64,000 nucleotides of DNA from Microbacterium testaceum (GCF_029761935.1 NZ_CP121699.1:2790001-2854000); one strand, 5' to 3'; shown: positions 44,461 to 53,416, counted from the stretch's first letter. Notes: generated by a model not told the origin, from the letters alone. Numbers and translations: made by a program.

Positions 44461-45525
44461 TCAGTGAATCGGGCGAACCGCGGCCGGCACGATCGCGAGA
44501 GCGAGACGCACGGGGTCACGGTCGCCGAGACGCTGCCCGGGCGCATGCTCGACGACGACGCGACTGCCGTCGCTCGTGAGCACCGTCGAGCGGCGGACGC
44601 TGCCGAGGAAGGTCGACTCCTCGACCACTCCGTCGACGCCGGGGGAGTCGGGTCCGACGAGGAGGACGTTCTCGGGGCGCACGACGACCTCGCAGTGACC
44701 GTCGTGCGCGGACTCCGCGAGCGGGAGCTCCTGACCCCACACCTCGACGGTGAGGCCCTCGACGATTCCGGGTACGGCGCTCACCGGTCCGAGGACCTCG
44801 GCGACGGCGGTGTCCGCAATCCGGGAGTACACCTCGTCCGGGCGGCCCGCGGCGACGATGCGACCCTGATCCATGACGACGAGGTGATCGGCGACCGCCG
44901 CGGCCTCGGCGGTGTCGCGCGTCGCCCAGAGCGTCGTGACGCCGCGCTCGCGGAGCTTCCGGACGAGTCGGTCTCGCGTCTCGGCGCGGGCCGTCGTGTG
45001 AAGGGCCGCGAGGGCGTCGTCGAGCACGAGGGCCCGCGGGTGAGAGGCGAGCGCGCGAGCGAGAGCCCACCGTTGCCGGTCGCCGTGCGACAGCCGGTGC
45101 ACGCTCTTGTCCGCGGTGCCGAGTCCCACGAGGTCCAGCAGTCGATCGGCCTCGCCGTCGGGGTCGACGTCGCCGGCGTGCCGCGAGGCCGCGACGATCG
45201 CCGCCCGGACGCGTCCGAACCGCGCCACAGGGGTGCGGTCGCGGACCTCCGGAATGCGGGGTGCCGCGGCGCCCGAGCGTCCTTCGACGAGGACGGTGCC
45301 GGCATCCGGTCGTTCCGAACCGCTCACCACGCGCAGCAGGGTCGACGCTCCGCAGCCCGACGGACCGACGAGGGCGACGAGGGTGCCCGGAGCCACCTCG
45401 AGATCGATGTCGCGGAGGATCGGCACCCCGGCGCGCTCGCGCGTGACGTCGTGGAGGGCGATGGACCAGCCCGCGCGCGGTCGCTCCCCGGCGGGTGGGG
45501 GATCCACGGGGATGACGGCGACCAT
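44461..45525 (-). CDS. ABC-transporter ATPase homologue with eroded catalytic motifs
   Basis: 354 residues built like a CUT1/PotA-type ATPase with a C-terminal TOBE-like domain (EVVVRPENVLLV onwards). Nearly every catalytic element is altered: Walker A is GPSGCGAST (the invariant Lys is Ala), no Q-loop Gln is visible, the signature is LSHGDRQRWALA rather than LSGGQ, Walker B is LVLDDALAALH (catalytic Glu replaced by Asp, D-loop lost), and the switch His is Arg in WATRDTAEA. It is probably unable to hydrolyse ATP. No permease or binding-protein gene is adjacent. The frame is intact, so it looks kept for another role. Start 45525; an ATG at 45549 is possible. Confidence 0.85.
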   Translation of the reverse strand: MVAVIPVDPPPAGERPRAGWSIALHDVTRERAGVPILRDIDLEVAPGTLVALVGPSGCGASTLLRVVSGSERPDAGTVLVEGRSGAAAPRIPEVRDRTPVARFGRVRAAIVAASRHAGDVDPDGEADRLLDLVGLGTADKSVHRLSHGDRQRWALARALASHPRALVLDDALAALHTTARAETRDRLVRKLRERGVTTLWATRDTAEAAAVADHLVVMDQGRIVAAGRPDEVYSRIADTAVAEVLGPVSAVPGIVEGLTVEVWGQELPLAESAHDGHCEVVVRPENVLLVGPDSPGVDGVVEESTFLGSVRRSTVLTSDGSRVVVEHAPGQRLGDRDPVRLALAIVPAAVRPIH

Positions 45526-45558
45526 TCGCCCACGGTAGGAAGGACGCATGACGCACGA

Positions 45559-45584
45559 ACGCCCGGGGGGTGAACCCCGGGCGT
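45559..45584 (-). terminator. Terminator after aspS
   Basis: A 10-bp perfect stem, ACGCCCGGGG (45559-45568) with CCCCGGGCGT (45575-45584), loop of 6 nt. It lies 17 nt past the aspS stop and before the next minus-strand gene. Confidence 0.7.
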
Positions 45585-45600
45585 CGCTCACTCGAACCTT

Positions 45601-46938
45601 TTACGGGGCGAGACGGGTGGGACCGCGGAAGAGGAACGTGACCTCGCGGATCGACGACTCGCCGAGCATCAGCATCAGGATGCGCGCGAGCCCCATGCCG
45701 AACCCGCCGTGCGGCGGAGCGCCGAAGCGGAAGAAGTCGAGGTAGAAGTCGAGGTGCTCGGGGTCGAGACCCTTCTCTTTGGCCTGTTCGATCAGCACGT
45801 CCACGCGGTGCTCGCGCTGTGCGCCCGTGGTGATCTCGACGCCGTTGAAGAGCAGGTCGTACGACTTGGTGAGCCCGGTCTCTTCGTCGCGCATGTGGTA
45901 GAAAGCGCGGATCTCGGGGTGGTAGTCCGTGATGAAGACGAAGGGGTGGCCGAAGGTCTCGCGCACGTGCGCGGCGATCTGACGCTCGCCCTCGGGGTCG
46001 AGGTCGCCGTCGGTACGGGGGATGTCATACCCGCGGGCGGCGACGATCTCGCGGGCCTCGGCGAGCGGAATGCGCGGGAAGGGAATCGCGGGCACCTCGA
46101 CCTCGACGCCGAAGAGCTCGCGGATCTCGTCGCCGTGCTTGTCGGCGACCGCCTGGAACGCGGTGTGCAGCAGCTCCTCCTGCATGCGCGCCACGTCTTC
46201 GTGCGAATCGATCCAGCTGATCTCGGCGTCGATCGAAGTGAACTCGGTGGCGTGACGGCTGGTGAAGGAGGGGTCGGCGCGGAAGGCCGGGGCGATCTCG
46301 AAGATCTTGCCGAAGCCGGCGACCTGGGCCATCTGCTTGAAGAACTGCGGGCTCTGCGCGAGGTAGGCCGTCTTGTCCTCGAAGTAGGGCACCTCGAACA
46401 GCTCCGCGTTGGACTCCGAGGGGGATGCCATGAGCTTCGGGGAGTGCACCTCGATGTAGTCGCGCTCGACCCAGTAGGTGCGCATGGCGTGCTCGAGCGT
46501 GGTCTGCACGCGGAAGATGAGATTGTTACGACGCTGGCGAAGGTCGATGAAGCGCCAGTCCATGCGCTTGTCGGGGCTGCTGTCGGCGGCGATGGGGGTC
46601 TCGGGGTTGGCCGCGGCCGCGATCTCGAGCTCGCCGACCTTGATCTCGACCCCGCCGAGCTTCACACGCTCGTCGTGCTTGAGCTCGCCGCGCACGGTGA
46701 GGAACGTGCCCGTCGCGAGGGCGCCGATCGTCTCGGTGAGGGCGAGGGCGGCGGCATCCTGCTCCGTCTCTTCGGAGGGGCGGGTCGCCGGGTTCACGAG
46801 CTGAACGGCGCCGGTCTCGTCGCGGAGGACGACGAACTGCACCTTCTTCTGGTCGCGCACGGTTTCGACCCATCCCGACACCTCAACGGGGCCGGCGGGC
46901 AGGGACTTCAGCTGGTTGACCAGGACGCGTTCGCTCAC
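45601..46938 (-). CDS. aspS: Aspartyl-tRNA synthetase, archaeal (probably nondiscriminating) type
   Basis: 445 residues, shorter than the ~590 of the bacterial enzyme because the GAD insertion domain is missing. An N-terminal OB-fold binds the anticodon (VSGWVETVRDQKKVQFVVLRD); class II motif 2 is FEIAPAFRADPSFTSRHATEF, and motif 3 is GFGMGLARILMLML. This form usually charges both tRNA-Asp and tRNA-Asn and works with GatCAB. Whether it discriminates cannot be decided here. The GTG at 46938 (TAGACT 8 nt upstream) gives the expected N-terminus; longer frames add unrelated sequence. Confidence 0.92.
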   Translation of the reverse strand: MSERVLVNQLKSLPAGPVEVSGWVETVRDQKKVQFVVLRDETGAVQLVNPATRPSEETEQDAAALALTETIGALATGTFLTVRGELKHDERVKLGGVEIKVGELEIAAAANPETPIAADSSPDKRMDWRFIDLRQRRNNLIFRVQTTLEHAMRTYWVERDYIEVHSPKLMASPSESNAELFEVPYFEDKTAYLAQSPQFFKQMAQVAGFGKIFEIAPAFRADPSFTSRHATEFTSIDAEISWIDSHEDVARMQEELLHTAFQAVADKHGDEIRELFGVEVEVPAIPFPRIPLAEAREIVAARGYDIPRTDGDLDPEGERQIAAHVRETFGHPFVFITDYHPEIRAFYHMRDEETGLTKSYDLLFNGVEITTGAQREHRVDVLIEQAKEKGLDPEHLDFYLDFFRFGAPPHGGFGMGLARILMLMLGESSIREVTFLFRGPTRLAP

Positions 46939-46997
46939 GATCGACCAGTCTACGTGCGTGGTCCGCACCGAACCGGGCGCGAACCTACGATGGGGGC

Positions 46998-47387
46998 GTG
47001 ACCTTCTCGATGCCGCCCGAGTCGTTCCGGACACTGCGGCCGGAACCGACGGCGCGCAGGACCCGCGGATGGGATGTCGCCCTCACGATCGTGCTGCTCG
47101 TCCTGCTCCCCCTGCTGGCGCTCGCCGCGTCCTACGCCGGAGTGCTCCTCGTCTACGCCGCGGACGCGTGCGGGTCGGTCACCTGCGACACGGGACTGAT
47201 GAACATCGGCTTCTGGACCGCGGTCGTCTCACCCTGGGTCGTGCTGATCATCGGTGTCGTCATCTCCATCATGCGACTCGTTCGTCACCGCCTCGCCTTC
47301 TGGGTTCCGCTCGTGACCGTCGTGACGATCGCCGCCGTGTGGTTCGTCGCGGCCGCGCTCGTCGGCGCGGGGGTCTCGGCATCCTGA
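46998..47387 (+). CDS. Three-helix membrane protein, unknown
   Basis: 129 residues. Three hydrophobic segments (about 27-52, 69-90, 99-121) separated by short loops; the first loop holds two Cys (ADACGSVTCDTG) that could form a disulfide outside the membrane. TACGAT lies exactly 6 nt before the GTG start, supporting a leaderless gene. It diverges from aspS. No family recognised with confidence. Confidence 0.75.
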   Translation: MTFSMPPESFRTLRPEPTARRTRGWDVALTIVLLVLLPLLALAASYAGVLLVYAADACGSVTCDTGLMNIGFWTAVVSPWVVLIIGVVISIMRLVRHRLAFWVPLVTVVTIAAVWFVAAALVGAGVSAS

Positions 47388-47487
47388 TCCGCTCGGGGGC
47401 AACCCCCAGCTAGGGCGAGGGTTCGCAACCTACCCTGAGAGCGGGCGTCCGCACCGGGCGGCCGATCACCGAGCGCGAAGGCACCCG

Positions 47488-48213
47488 ATGACCGACACCA
47501 CCCTCTCTCTCGCCCCGTTGCGGTCGACCTCCGGCTCCGGGGAGGGGCAGTCCTGGCTGACGTCGCTCGCGGACTGGACCGTCTCGCTCATGGAGATCAT
47601 CGGGCCCATCGGGGCCGGTGTCGCGATCGCCCTCGAGAACCTCTTCCCCCCGCTTCCCAGCGAGGTCGTTCTGCCGATGGCCGGGCTCACCGCCAGTCGC
47701 GGCTCCTTCACGCTGTTCGAGGCGCTGCTGTGGACGACGATCGGCTCGGTCGTCGGCGCTTTCATGCTCTACGGTCTCGGCCGCTGGCTCGGAGCGGCGC
47801 GGCTGCGCTCGTTCGCCGCGAAGATGCCGCTGCTGCACCCCGAAGACGTCGACCGGACGGTGGCGTGGTTCGAGCGCCACGGCGGCAAGGCCGTGTTCTT
47901 CGGGCGGATGATCCCCATCTTCCGCAGTCTCATCTCGATCCCCGCGGGGGTGTCGAAGATGCCGATGTGGCGCTTCGGTCTGCTCACCGGAGCGGGAAGC
48001 CTCATCTGGAACACGATCTTCGTGCTCTCGGGTTTCCTGCTGGGCGAGAACTGGCACATCGTCGAGGAGTACGCGTCGATCCTGCAGTACGTGGTCATCG
48101 CCGCGGTCGCGATCGGGCTCGCATGGTTCCTGTACTCGCGTGTCCGCTCGCTGCTCGCCTCCAAGCGCGCCGGCGATCGCGACGACGCTCCCGCCGCTCA
48201 GCACGACGCCTGA
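47488..48213 (+). CDS. DedA-family membrane protein
   Basis: 241 residues. ENLFPPLPSEVVLPMAGLTASRG, VGAFMLYGLGRWLG and FGRMIPIFRSLISIPAGVSKMPMWRF are the DedA/SNARE-associated signatures, including the conserved Glu and the GRxxPxxRSLIS re-entrant loop. Members flip lipid carriers (undecaprenyl phosphate, phosphatidylethanolamine) and affect envelope stability. GAAGG lies upstream of the ATG. It is 85 bp before the phosphatase-res/ccs unit, which has its own -10. Confidence 0.92.
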   Translation: MTDTTLSLAPLRSTSGSGEGQSWLTSLADWTVSLMEIIGPIGAGVAIALENLFPPLPSEVVLPMAGLTASRGSFTLFEALLWTTIGSVVGAFMLYGLGRWLGAARLRSFAAKMPLLHPEDVDRTVAWFERHGGKAVFFGRMIPIFRSLISIPAGVSKMPMWRFGLLTGAGSLIWNTIFVLSGFLLGENWHIVEEYASILQYVVIAAVAIGLAWFLYSRVRSLLASKRAGDRDDAPAAQHDA

Positions 48214-48298
48214 GCGTCGCTCGGTCGGTTATCTCCACGTCGAGGCAACCGGCATCCGGACTCAGTCAGACCACAGAACCCGCCCGTAGACTGGCGTC

Positions 48299-48943
48299 GT
48301 GCCCGCCGACCGCCTTCATCTCGTGCGCCACGGAGAGGTCCACAACCCCCGTCGCGTGCTCTACGGTCGGCTCCCCGGATTCGGCCTGAGCGTCGACGGT
48401 CGCCGCATGGCGCGTCAGGCGGCCGAGCACGTGAAGGGTCTCGACCGTCCGGTCTCGGCCCTCGTGGTCTCGCCCCTGCAGCGCACGCGCGAATCGGCGG
48501 AGCCGTTCGTGGAGATGTTCGGCGCCGATCCGTTCATCGACGACCGCGTCATCGAGCCGACCAACGTCTTCGAGGGGCGGCGCATGAAGCATGCCCTGGC
48601 GAACCCGCTCAACTGGCGCCACCTGAGTCGGCCGGCCGTTCCGAGCTGGGGCGAGCCCTACGAGCGGATCGTCGCCCGCATGACGGCCGCGATGACCGAT
48701 GCCTGGGACCGCGTCCCCTCGGGCGACGTGGTCGTCGTCTCGCACCAACTCCCCATCTGGGTGACTCACCTCGCCCTGTCCCAGCAACCCACCCGCCACG
48801 ACCCCCGCAAGCGCCGTTGCGCGCTGTCGAGCGTGACGAGCTTCGAACGGCGAGACGGCGCCGACGGCTCGACGCGCTGGGTCGAGGTGGCGTACGCCGA
48901 GCCGGCGAGCACCGCCGGAGCCGTCGATGTAGGAGCCGTCTGA
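48299..48943 (+). CDS. Histidine phosphatase heading the cytochrome c biogenesis operon
   Basis: 214 residues. LHLVRHGEVHNP has the catalytic RHG; SPLQRTRESAEPF and VSHQLPIWVTHL (second His) complete the phosphoglycerate-mutase-like fold. In many actinobacteria, for instance M. tuberculosis Rv0525, a gene of this kind precedes resA; its metabolic role is not known. TAGACT lies 6 nt before the GTG at 48299, so the operon mRNA should be leaderless. The resA start overlaps its stop (TGATG). Confidence 0.88.
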   Translation: MPADRLHLVRHGEVHNPRRVLYGRLPGFGLSVDGRRMARQAAEHVKGLDRPVSALVVSPLQRTRESAEPFVEMFGADPFIDDRVIEPTNVFEGRRMKHALANPLNWRHLSRPAVPSWGEPYERIVARMTAAMTDAWDRVPSGDVVVVSHQLPIWVTHLALSQQPTRHDPRKRRCALSSVTSFERRDGADGSTRWVEVAYAEPASTAGAVDVGAV

Positions 48944-49548
48944 TGCGCAGAATCCTCACCGCCGCGGGCTCGATCCTCGCCGCGGCGACCTTGGTCGCCG
49001 GGCTGTCGGCCTGCACCGCCGACCCCCTCGCCGACCAGTACCGGGCCGGCGACAACAAGGGCTACATCGCCGCCAACGGGTTCCAGACCGACGAGATCGC
49101 CCCCGAGAACCGCAAGGAGCCCGTCGACTTCGCGGGCACCCTCGACAACGGCTCCCCGGTGTCGAGCGCCGACTTCGCGGGCAAGGTCCTCGTCGTGAAC
49201 TTCTGGTACGCCACGTGCGGCCCGTGCATCATCGAGGCCCCGCGCCTCGAGCAGGCCTACCAGAGCTTCCAGGGTCAGGACGTGGCCTTCCTGGGCATCA
49301 ACACGTACGACCAGCCGGCCACGGCCCTGTCGTTCGCGCGCGACCACGGGGTGTCGTACTCCAGCGCCATGGCGGTCGGGGACGCCCAGCTCAAGCTCGC
49401 CTTCACCGGTGCGACGCCGTTGAACGCGACCCCCACGACCCTCGTGCTCGACAAGCAGGGGCGCGTCGCCGCTCGCATCGTCGGTGAGCTGCCCGAGTCG
49501 TCGATCCTCGAGTCGATCGTGCGCACGCTGGTCGCGGAGAACGCGTGA
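48943..49548 (+). CDS. resA: ResA/TlpA-like thiol-disulfide lipoprotein
   Basis: 201 residues. A lipoprotein signal ends in the lipobox GLSAC. The thioredoxin-like domain has NFWYATCGPCIIEAP with the active CGPC and the cis-Pro loop NATPTTLVLD. It keeps the haem-binding cysteines of apocytochrome c reduced outside the membrane, fed by CcdA. Its stop overlaps the ccdA start (GTGA). Confidence 0.92.
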   Translation: MRRILTAAGSILAAATLVAGLSACTADPLADQYRAGDNKGYIAANGFQTDEIAPENRKEPVDFAGTLDNGSPVSSADFAGKVLVVNFWYATCGPCIIEAPRLEQAYQSFQGQDVAFLGINTYDQPATALSFARDHGVSYSSAMAVGDAQLKLAFTGATPLNATPTTLVLDKQGRVAARIVGELPESSILESIVRTLVAENA

Positions 49549-50294
49549 ACCCGGGCGCCCTCGTCTTCGACGGGGCGCTGTGGATCGCCGTTCCCATCGC
49601 CCTGGCCGCCGGCCTCATCTCGTTCCTGTCGCCGTGCGTGCTTCCGCTCGTGCCGGGGTACCTCGGCTACATCAGCGGTGCCGTGGCGCCGCGCGGGGGT
49701 TCGGCATCCGCCTCCGGCAAGGGCCGCCTGCTCGGCGGGACCCTGTTGTTCATCGCCGGGTTCACCCTCGTGTTCATGGCGATCAACGTCCTCGGAGGAG
49801 CGCTCGGCCGTTTCTTCATCGAGTACGCCGACCTCATCACCCGCGTCATGGGCGTCGTCATCATCATCATGGGACTGGTCTTCATCGGTCTCTTCGGTCT
49901 CGCTCAGCGTTCGGTGCGGATGCAGTCGCGGGGCAACCTCGGCCTCATCGGGGCCCCGCTGCTGGGTATCGCCCTCGGCATCGGGTGGACGCCGTGCATC
50001 GGCCCCACACTGACCGCGATCATCTCGGTGTCCTACAACCTGGGCGACCCGGGCCGCGCCGCGCTCCTCGGCCTGGCGTACTCGCTGGGTCTCGGCATCC
50101 CGTTCCTGCTCCTCGCCCTCGGCTTCGGGTGGGCGACCAAGTCCGTCGCGTTCGTGCGCACGCACATCCGCGTCGTGAACCTCATCGGCGGAGCGCTTCT
50201 GATCGTGCTCGGCCTGCTGATGGTGACCGGATTCTGGGGCCAGTGGATGTCGACCCTGCAGGGGGTGATCGGCAATGTCCAGCTCCCGCTCTGA
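49545..50294 (+). CDS. ccdA: Cytochrome c biogenesis membrane protein CcdA
   Basis: 249 residues with six hydrophobic segments. LISFLSPCVLPLVPGYLGY (first redox Cys, CxxP-type helix) and GIGWTPCIGPTL (second Cys) are the electron-carrying pair of CcdA/DsbD-beta. It transfers reducing power from cytoplasmic thioredoxin to ResA. GTG start overlapping the resA stop; its end overlaps the annotated resB start by 20 bp. Confidence 0.95.
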   Translation: MNPGALVFDGALWIAVPIALAAGLISFLSPCVLPLVPGYLGYISGAVAPRGGSASASGKGRLLGGTLLFIAGFTLVFMAINVLGGALGRFFIEYADLITRVMGVVIIIMGLVFIGLFGLAQRSVRMQSRGNLGLIGAPLLGIALGIGWTPCIGPTLTAIISVSYNLGDPGRAALLGLAYSLGLGIPFLLLALGFGWATKSVAFVRTHIRVVNLIGGALLIVLGLLMVTGFWGQWMSTLQGVIGNVQLPL

Positions 50295-51990
50295 TCGTTC
50301 CGACCGAGGTAACACCGTGACCGACCCGCTGCGCCCCTCCGACCACGCCGACTCCACGGCGGACGACATCACGCAGCCGCGCCTCGGGGTGGTCGGCTGG
50401 TTGCGATGGGGCTGGCGGCAGCTGACCAGCATGCGCACCGCGCTGGTGCTCCTGCTGCTCCTCGCGATCGCCGCCGTCCCCGGCTCGCTCGTGCCCCAGC
50501 GCACCGCCGACCCCAACGGCGTCACGCAGTACTTCACCGACAACCCCGACCTCGCGCCGGTCCTCGACAAGCTCAGCCTGTTCGACGTCTACAGCTCGCC
50601 GTGGTTCTCGGCCATCTACCTCCTGCTGTTCATCTCGCTCATCGGGTGCGTCCTCCCGCGGACCAAGCACCACTGGAAGGCCCTGCGCTCGCAGCCCCCG
50701 CGCACGCCCGCCCGGCTGTCGCGGCTGGACGACCACCGCACCCGCACCATCGAGGTGGACGGCGATGCGGATGCCGTGGCCGCCGCGGCCGTCGAGAGCG
50801 CTGCCGCCCACCTGCGTAAGAGCGGTTACCGCGTCGCGCGCTACGACTCGCGGGGCGCCTTCTCGGTCTCGGCGGAGCGCGGCTACCTCCGCGAGACCGG
50901 CAACCTGCTCTTCCACGGGGCGCTCGTCGGCGTGCTGATCGCCGTCGGCGTCGGTGGCGGCTTCACCTACACCGGCCAGCGGGTCCTCGTCGAAGGACAG
51001 GCCTTCAGCAACAGCCTGCTCGACTACTCGTCGTTCAACCCCGGCCGCTTCGTGGGCGGCGACACCCTCACGCCGTACTCGATGACCCTCGACACCTTCG
51101 ACGTCACGTACGTGCCGCCGGGACAACCCGGCTCGGGGCAGGCCGGCAACTTCGTCGCGCACGTGACCACCCAGGCCCCGGGCGCCGACCCGCAGGACGG
51201 CGAGGTGCGGGTGAACCACCCCCTCGACGTCCAGGGCGACCGCGTCTACCTTCTCGGCAACGGATACGCCCCGACCGTGACGATCCGCGATGCCCAGGGC
51301 AACGAGGTGTTCCACGACTCGGTCGCCTTCCTGCCGCAGGATGCCAACATGACCTCGCTCGGCGTCATCAAGGTCGCCGACGGGCTGCCGCAACAGCTCG
51401 GGCTCCTCGGCTTCTTCTACCCGACGATGGACGTGCTCGACTCGGGCGCCCTCACCTCCACCTACGGCGCTCTCGAGTACCCCACGCTCACCCTTCGCGT
51501 GTACGAGGGCGACCTCGGCATCGATGACGGAACCCCGCGCTCGGTGTACACGCTCGATCCCTCGGGCATGACCCAGATCGCCGGCGGAGACAGCGGCACC
51601 CCGGCTCTGCAGTTGATGCCCGGTCAGACCGAGAACCTGCCGAACGGTCTCGGCACGATCACCTTCGAGAACGAGGCTCCGGCCGGTGCCGTCGGGTACG
51701 AGCAATCCGTCAAGCGTTTCGCCTCGCTGTCGATCCACCGCGACCTCGCCGGCCCCTGGGTGCTGGGCTTCGCCCTGCTCGCCCTGTTCGGTCTGCTCGC
51801 CGCGCTCTTCGTCCCCCGTCGCCGCATGTGGGTCAAGGCGACGCCGCGGACCGGCGCCGTCGAGATCGAGTACGCCGGCCTCGCCCGAGGCGAGGATCCG
51901 ACCCTCGCGGCGGCCGTCGACCAGCTCGTCGTCAAGCACAGCGCGACCCTTCCCACCCAGAGCCACCCCGACACCGGAAAAGTAGACTGA
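50275..51990 (+). CDS. resB: Cytochrome c biogenesis protein ResB
   Basis: 571 residues. Transmembrane helices near residues 55-75, 115-130 and 215-235 and one at the end (WVLGFALLALFGLLAALFV) enclose a large extracytoplasmic domain, the ResB plan. The N-terminal block TSMRTALVLLLLLAIAA and LVPQRTADP and the RETGNLLFHGALVGVLIAV helix are characteristic. With CcsB it forms the system II haem-delivery and ligation complex. The ATG at 50275 lies inside the ccdA end; a GTG at 50317 with CGAGGTAACACC before it would remove 14 residues and is also credible. Confidence 0.94.
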   Translation: MSSSRSDRSDRGNTVTDPLRPSDHADSTADDITQPRLGVVGWLRWGWRQLTSMRTALVLLLLLAIAAVPGSLVPQRTADPNGVTQYFTDNPDLAPVLDKLSLFDVYSSPWFSAIYLLLFISLIGCVLPRTKHHWKALRSQPPRTPARLSRLDDHRTRTIEVDGDADAVAAAAVESAAAHLRKSGYRVARYDSRGAFSVSAERGYLRETGNLLFHGALVGVLIAVGVGGGFTYTGQRVLVEGQAFSNSLLDYSSFNPGRFVGGDTLTPYSMTLDTFDVTYVPPGQPGSGQAGNFVAHVTTQAPGADPQDGEVRVNHPLDVQGDRVYLLGNGYAPTVTIRDAQGNEVFHDSVAFLPQDANMTSLGVIKVADGLPQQLGLLGFFYPTMDVLDSGALTSTYGALEYPTLTLRVYEGDLGIDDGTPRSVYTLDPSGMTQIAGGDSGTPALQLMPGQTENLPNGLGTITFENEAPAGAVGYEQSVKRFASLSIHRDLAGPWVLGFALLALFGLLAALFVPRRRMWVKATPRTGAVEIEYAGLARGEDPTLAAAVDQLVVKHSATLPTQSHPDTGKVD

Positions 51991-51994
51991 CACC

Positions 51995-53005
51995 ATGCCC
52001 GGAACCGACCCGCTTCTCCTCGACGAGATCTCCCTCCTCCTGGTGTGGACGGCGGTCGCCATCTACGTGCTGGCGTTCTTCGCCTACGCCATCGACCTCG
52101 CGCGACGCTCCGACCTCGCCCTGAAGGCGAAAGACGAGGTCGTCGCGCGCGAGCTCGTCACCGCGGGCGGCGGGGGAGTGATCGGCGGATCCGCGGGGTC
52201 GTCGGCATCCGGAACCGCTTCCGCCAAGCCGCGTTACCTCTGGGCCCGCCTCGGAACGGTGCTCACCGCGCTGGGCTTCGTGTTCCACCTGGTCGCCACG
52301 GTCCTGCGCGGTGTCGCCGCGGGGCGCGTGCCCTGGTCGAACATGTACGAGTTCGCGCTGACCGGTCTGCTGCTGATCATCGCGGTCTACCTCGTCGTGC
52401 TGACGCGTTTCGACCTGCGCTTCCTCGGCTCGCTGATGACCGGTCTGGCCGTGCTGCTGCTCGGCGGGGCCACGTTGGCCTTCCACGTCGAGGTCGTGCC
52501 GCTCGCCGACCCGCTGAAGTCGGTGTGGCTGGTCGTGCACGTGTTCGTCGCGAGCCTGGCGACGGCCTTGTTCGCTCTGGCCTTCGGGTTGTCGGTCGTT
52601 CAACTCATCCAGACGCGCCGCGAGCGCAAGCTCGCCGAGGCTCCCGCGGACGCCGCGACCACGCGGAGCTTCCTCCGCACGGTTCCGAACGCCGACGCGC
52701 TCGAGTCGCTCGCCTACCGCTTCGCGATCGTCGGGTTCATCTTCTGGACCTTCACCCTCATCGCCGGTTCCATCTGGGCGAACGACGCGTGGGGCCGCTT
52801 CTGGGGCTTCGACACCAAGGAAGTCTGGACCTTCGTCATCTGGGTGCTCTACGCCGGGTACATCCACGCCCGCGCGACCCGCGGCTGGCGCGGCACCCGC
52901 TCGGCGTGGCTGTCGATCATCGGCTTCACCGCGGTGCTGTTCAACTTCACGATCGTCAACGTCTTCTTCAAGGGTCTGCACGCCTACAGCGGCTTGACCA
53001 CCTGA
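51995..53005 (+). CDS. ccsB: Cytochrome c biogenesis protein CcsB/ResC
   Basis: 336 residues with about eight hydrophobic segments. The haem-handling WWD-type loop WANDAWGRFWGFDTKEVW is present, with conserved flanking His residues in LVVHVFVASL and GYIHARAT. It brings haem across the membrane and with ResB attaches it to apocytochrome c. It starts 5 bp after resB, yet TAGACT lies 6 nt before its ATG, so an extra internal leaderless promoter is likely. Last gene of the operon. Confidence 0.94.
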   Translation: MPGTDPLLLDEISLLLVWTAVAIYVLAFFAYAIDLARRSDLALKAKDEVVARELVTAGGGGVIGGSAGSSASGTASAKPRYLWARLGTVLTALGFVFHLVATVLRGVAAGRVPWSNMYEFALTGLLLIIAVYLVVLTRFDLRFLGSLMTGLAVLLLGGATLAFHVEVVPLADPLKSVWLVVHVFVASLATALFALAFGLSVVQLIQTRRERKLAEAPADAATTRSFLRTVPNADALESLAYRFAIVGFIFWTFTLIAGSIWANDAWGRFWGFDTKEVWTFVIWVLYAGYIHARATRGWRGTRSAWLSIIGFTAVLFNFTIVNVFFKGLHAYSGLTT

Positions 53006-53416
53006 CAGAGGCCGCAGAGGAGGGGCCGTTCGGCGTGAGCCGGGCGGGCCCTTTCCTGTTGGAGGGGAATGCCGGGGCGCGGGCGGCGGGGGACCGGCGT
53101 CGTGGGGGTCGCCGCGGGGCGTGGGCTTCGGTGCTCGATGTCGAGGAGGCGCCGTCGGGCGCGGGCGGATACGTCGTGCGCGCGGAGTGGTTGCGGGGTG
53201 GGACGTGCGCTACGGCGGGGCGTATCTCGACGCACCGGCCCGCGGGACGGTTCTCTCAGCGTGTCGGCCGATCGACCCGCCGTTGTGCCCGGGGCGTCAC
53301 GGACCGGCGTGCTGCTGTTCCCCGACACAGGACGTGGACGTGCGCGACCGGGCTCGGGCGGGCGGGAGCGGACGGGCGCGAAGGCCGCCGCGCGGCCCCG
53401 CGCCCGCGCGCGGGAC
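53006..53416. other. Gene-free, extremely G+C-rich stretch
   Basis: 411 bp between two convergent genes. The first ~45 bp hold an imperfect hairpin (GGGGCCGTTCGGC with GCCGGGCGGGCCC) followed by TTT, probably the ccsB terminator. The rest is almost free of A and T, with open frames in several phases but no ribosome site, start context or recognisable protein. It may be a decayed gene or only a spacer; I see no repeats or RNA motif. Confidence 0.5.

Noticed and set aside
44461..45525. Pseudogene call for the degenerate ABC ATPase
   Set aside because: The frame is complete, with no stop or shift and with the TOBE-like domain kept; annotated as an intact but probably non-hydrolysing protein.
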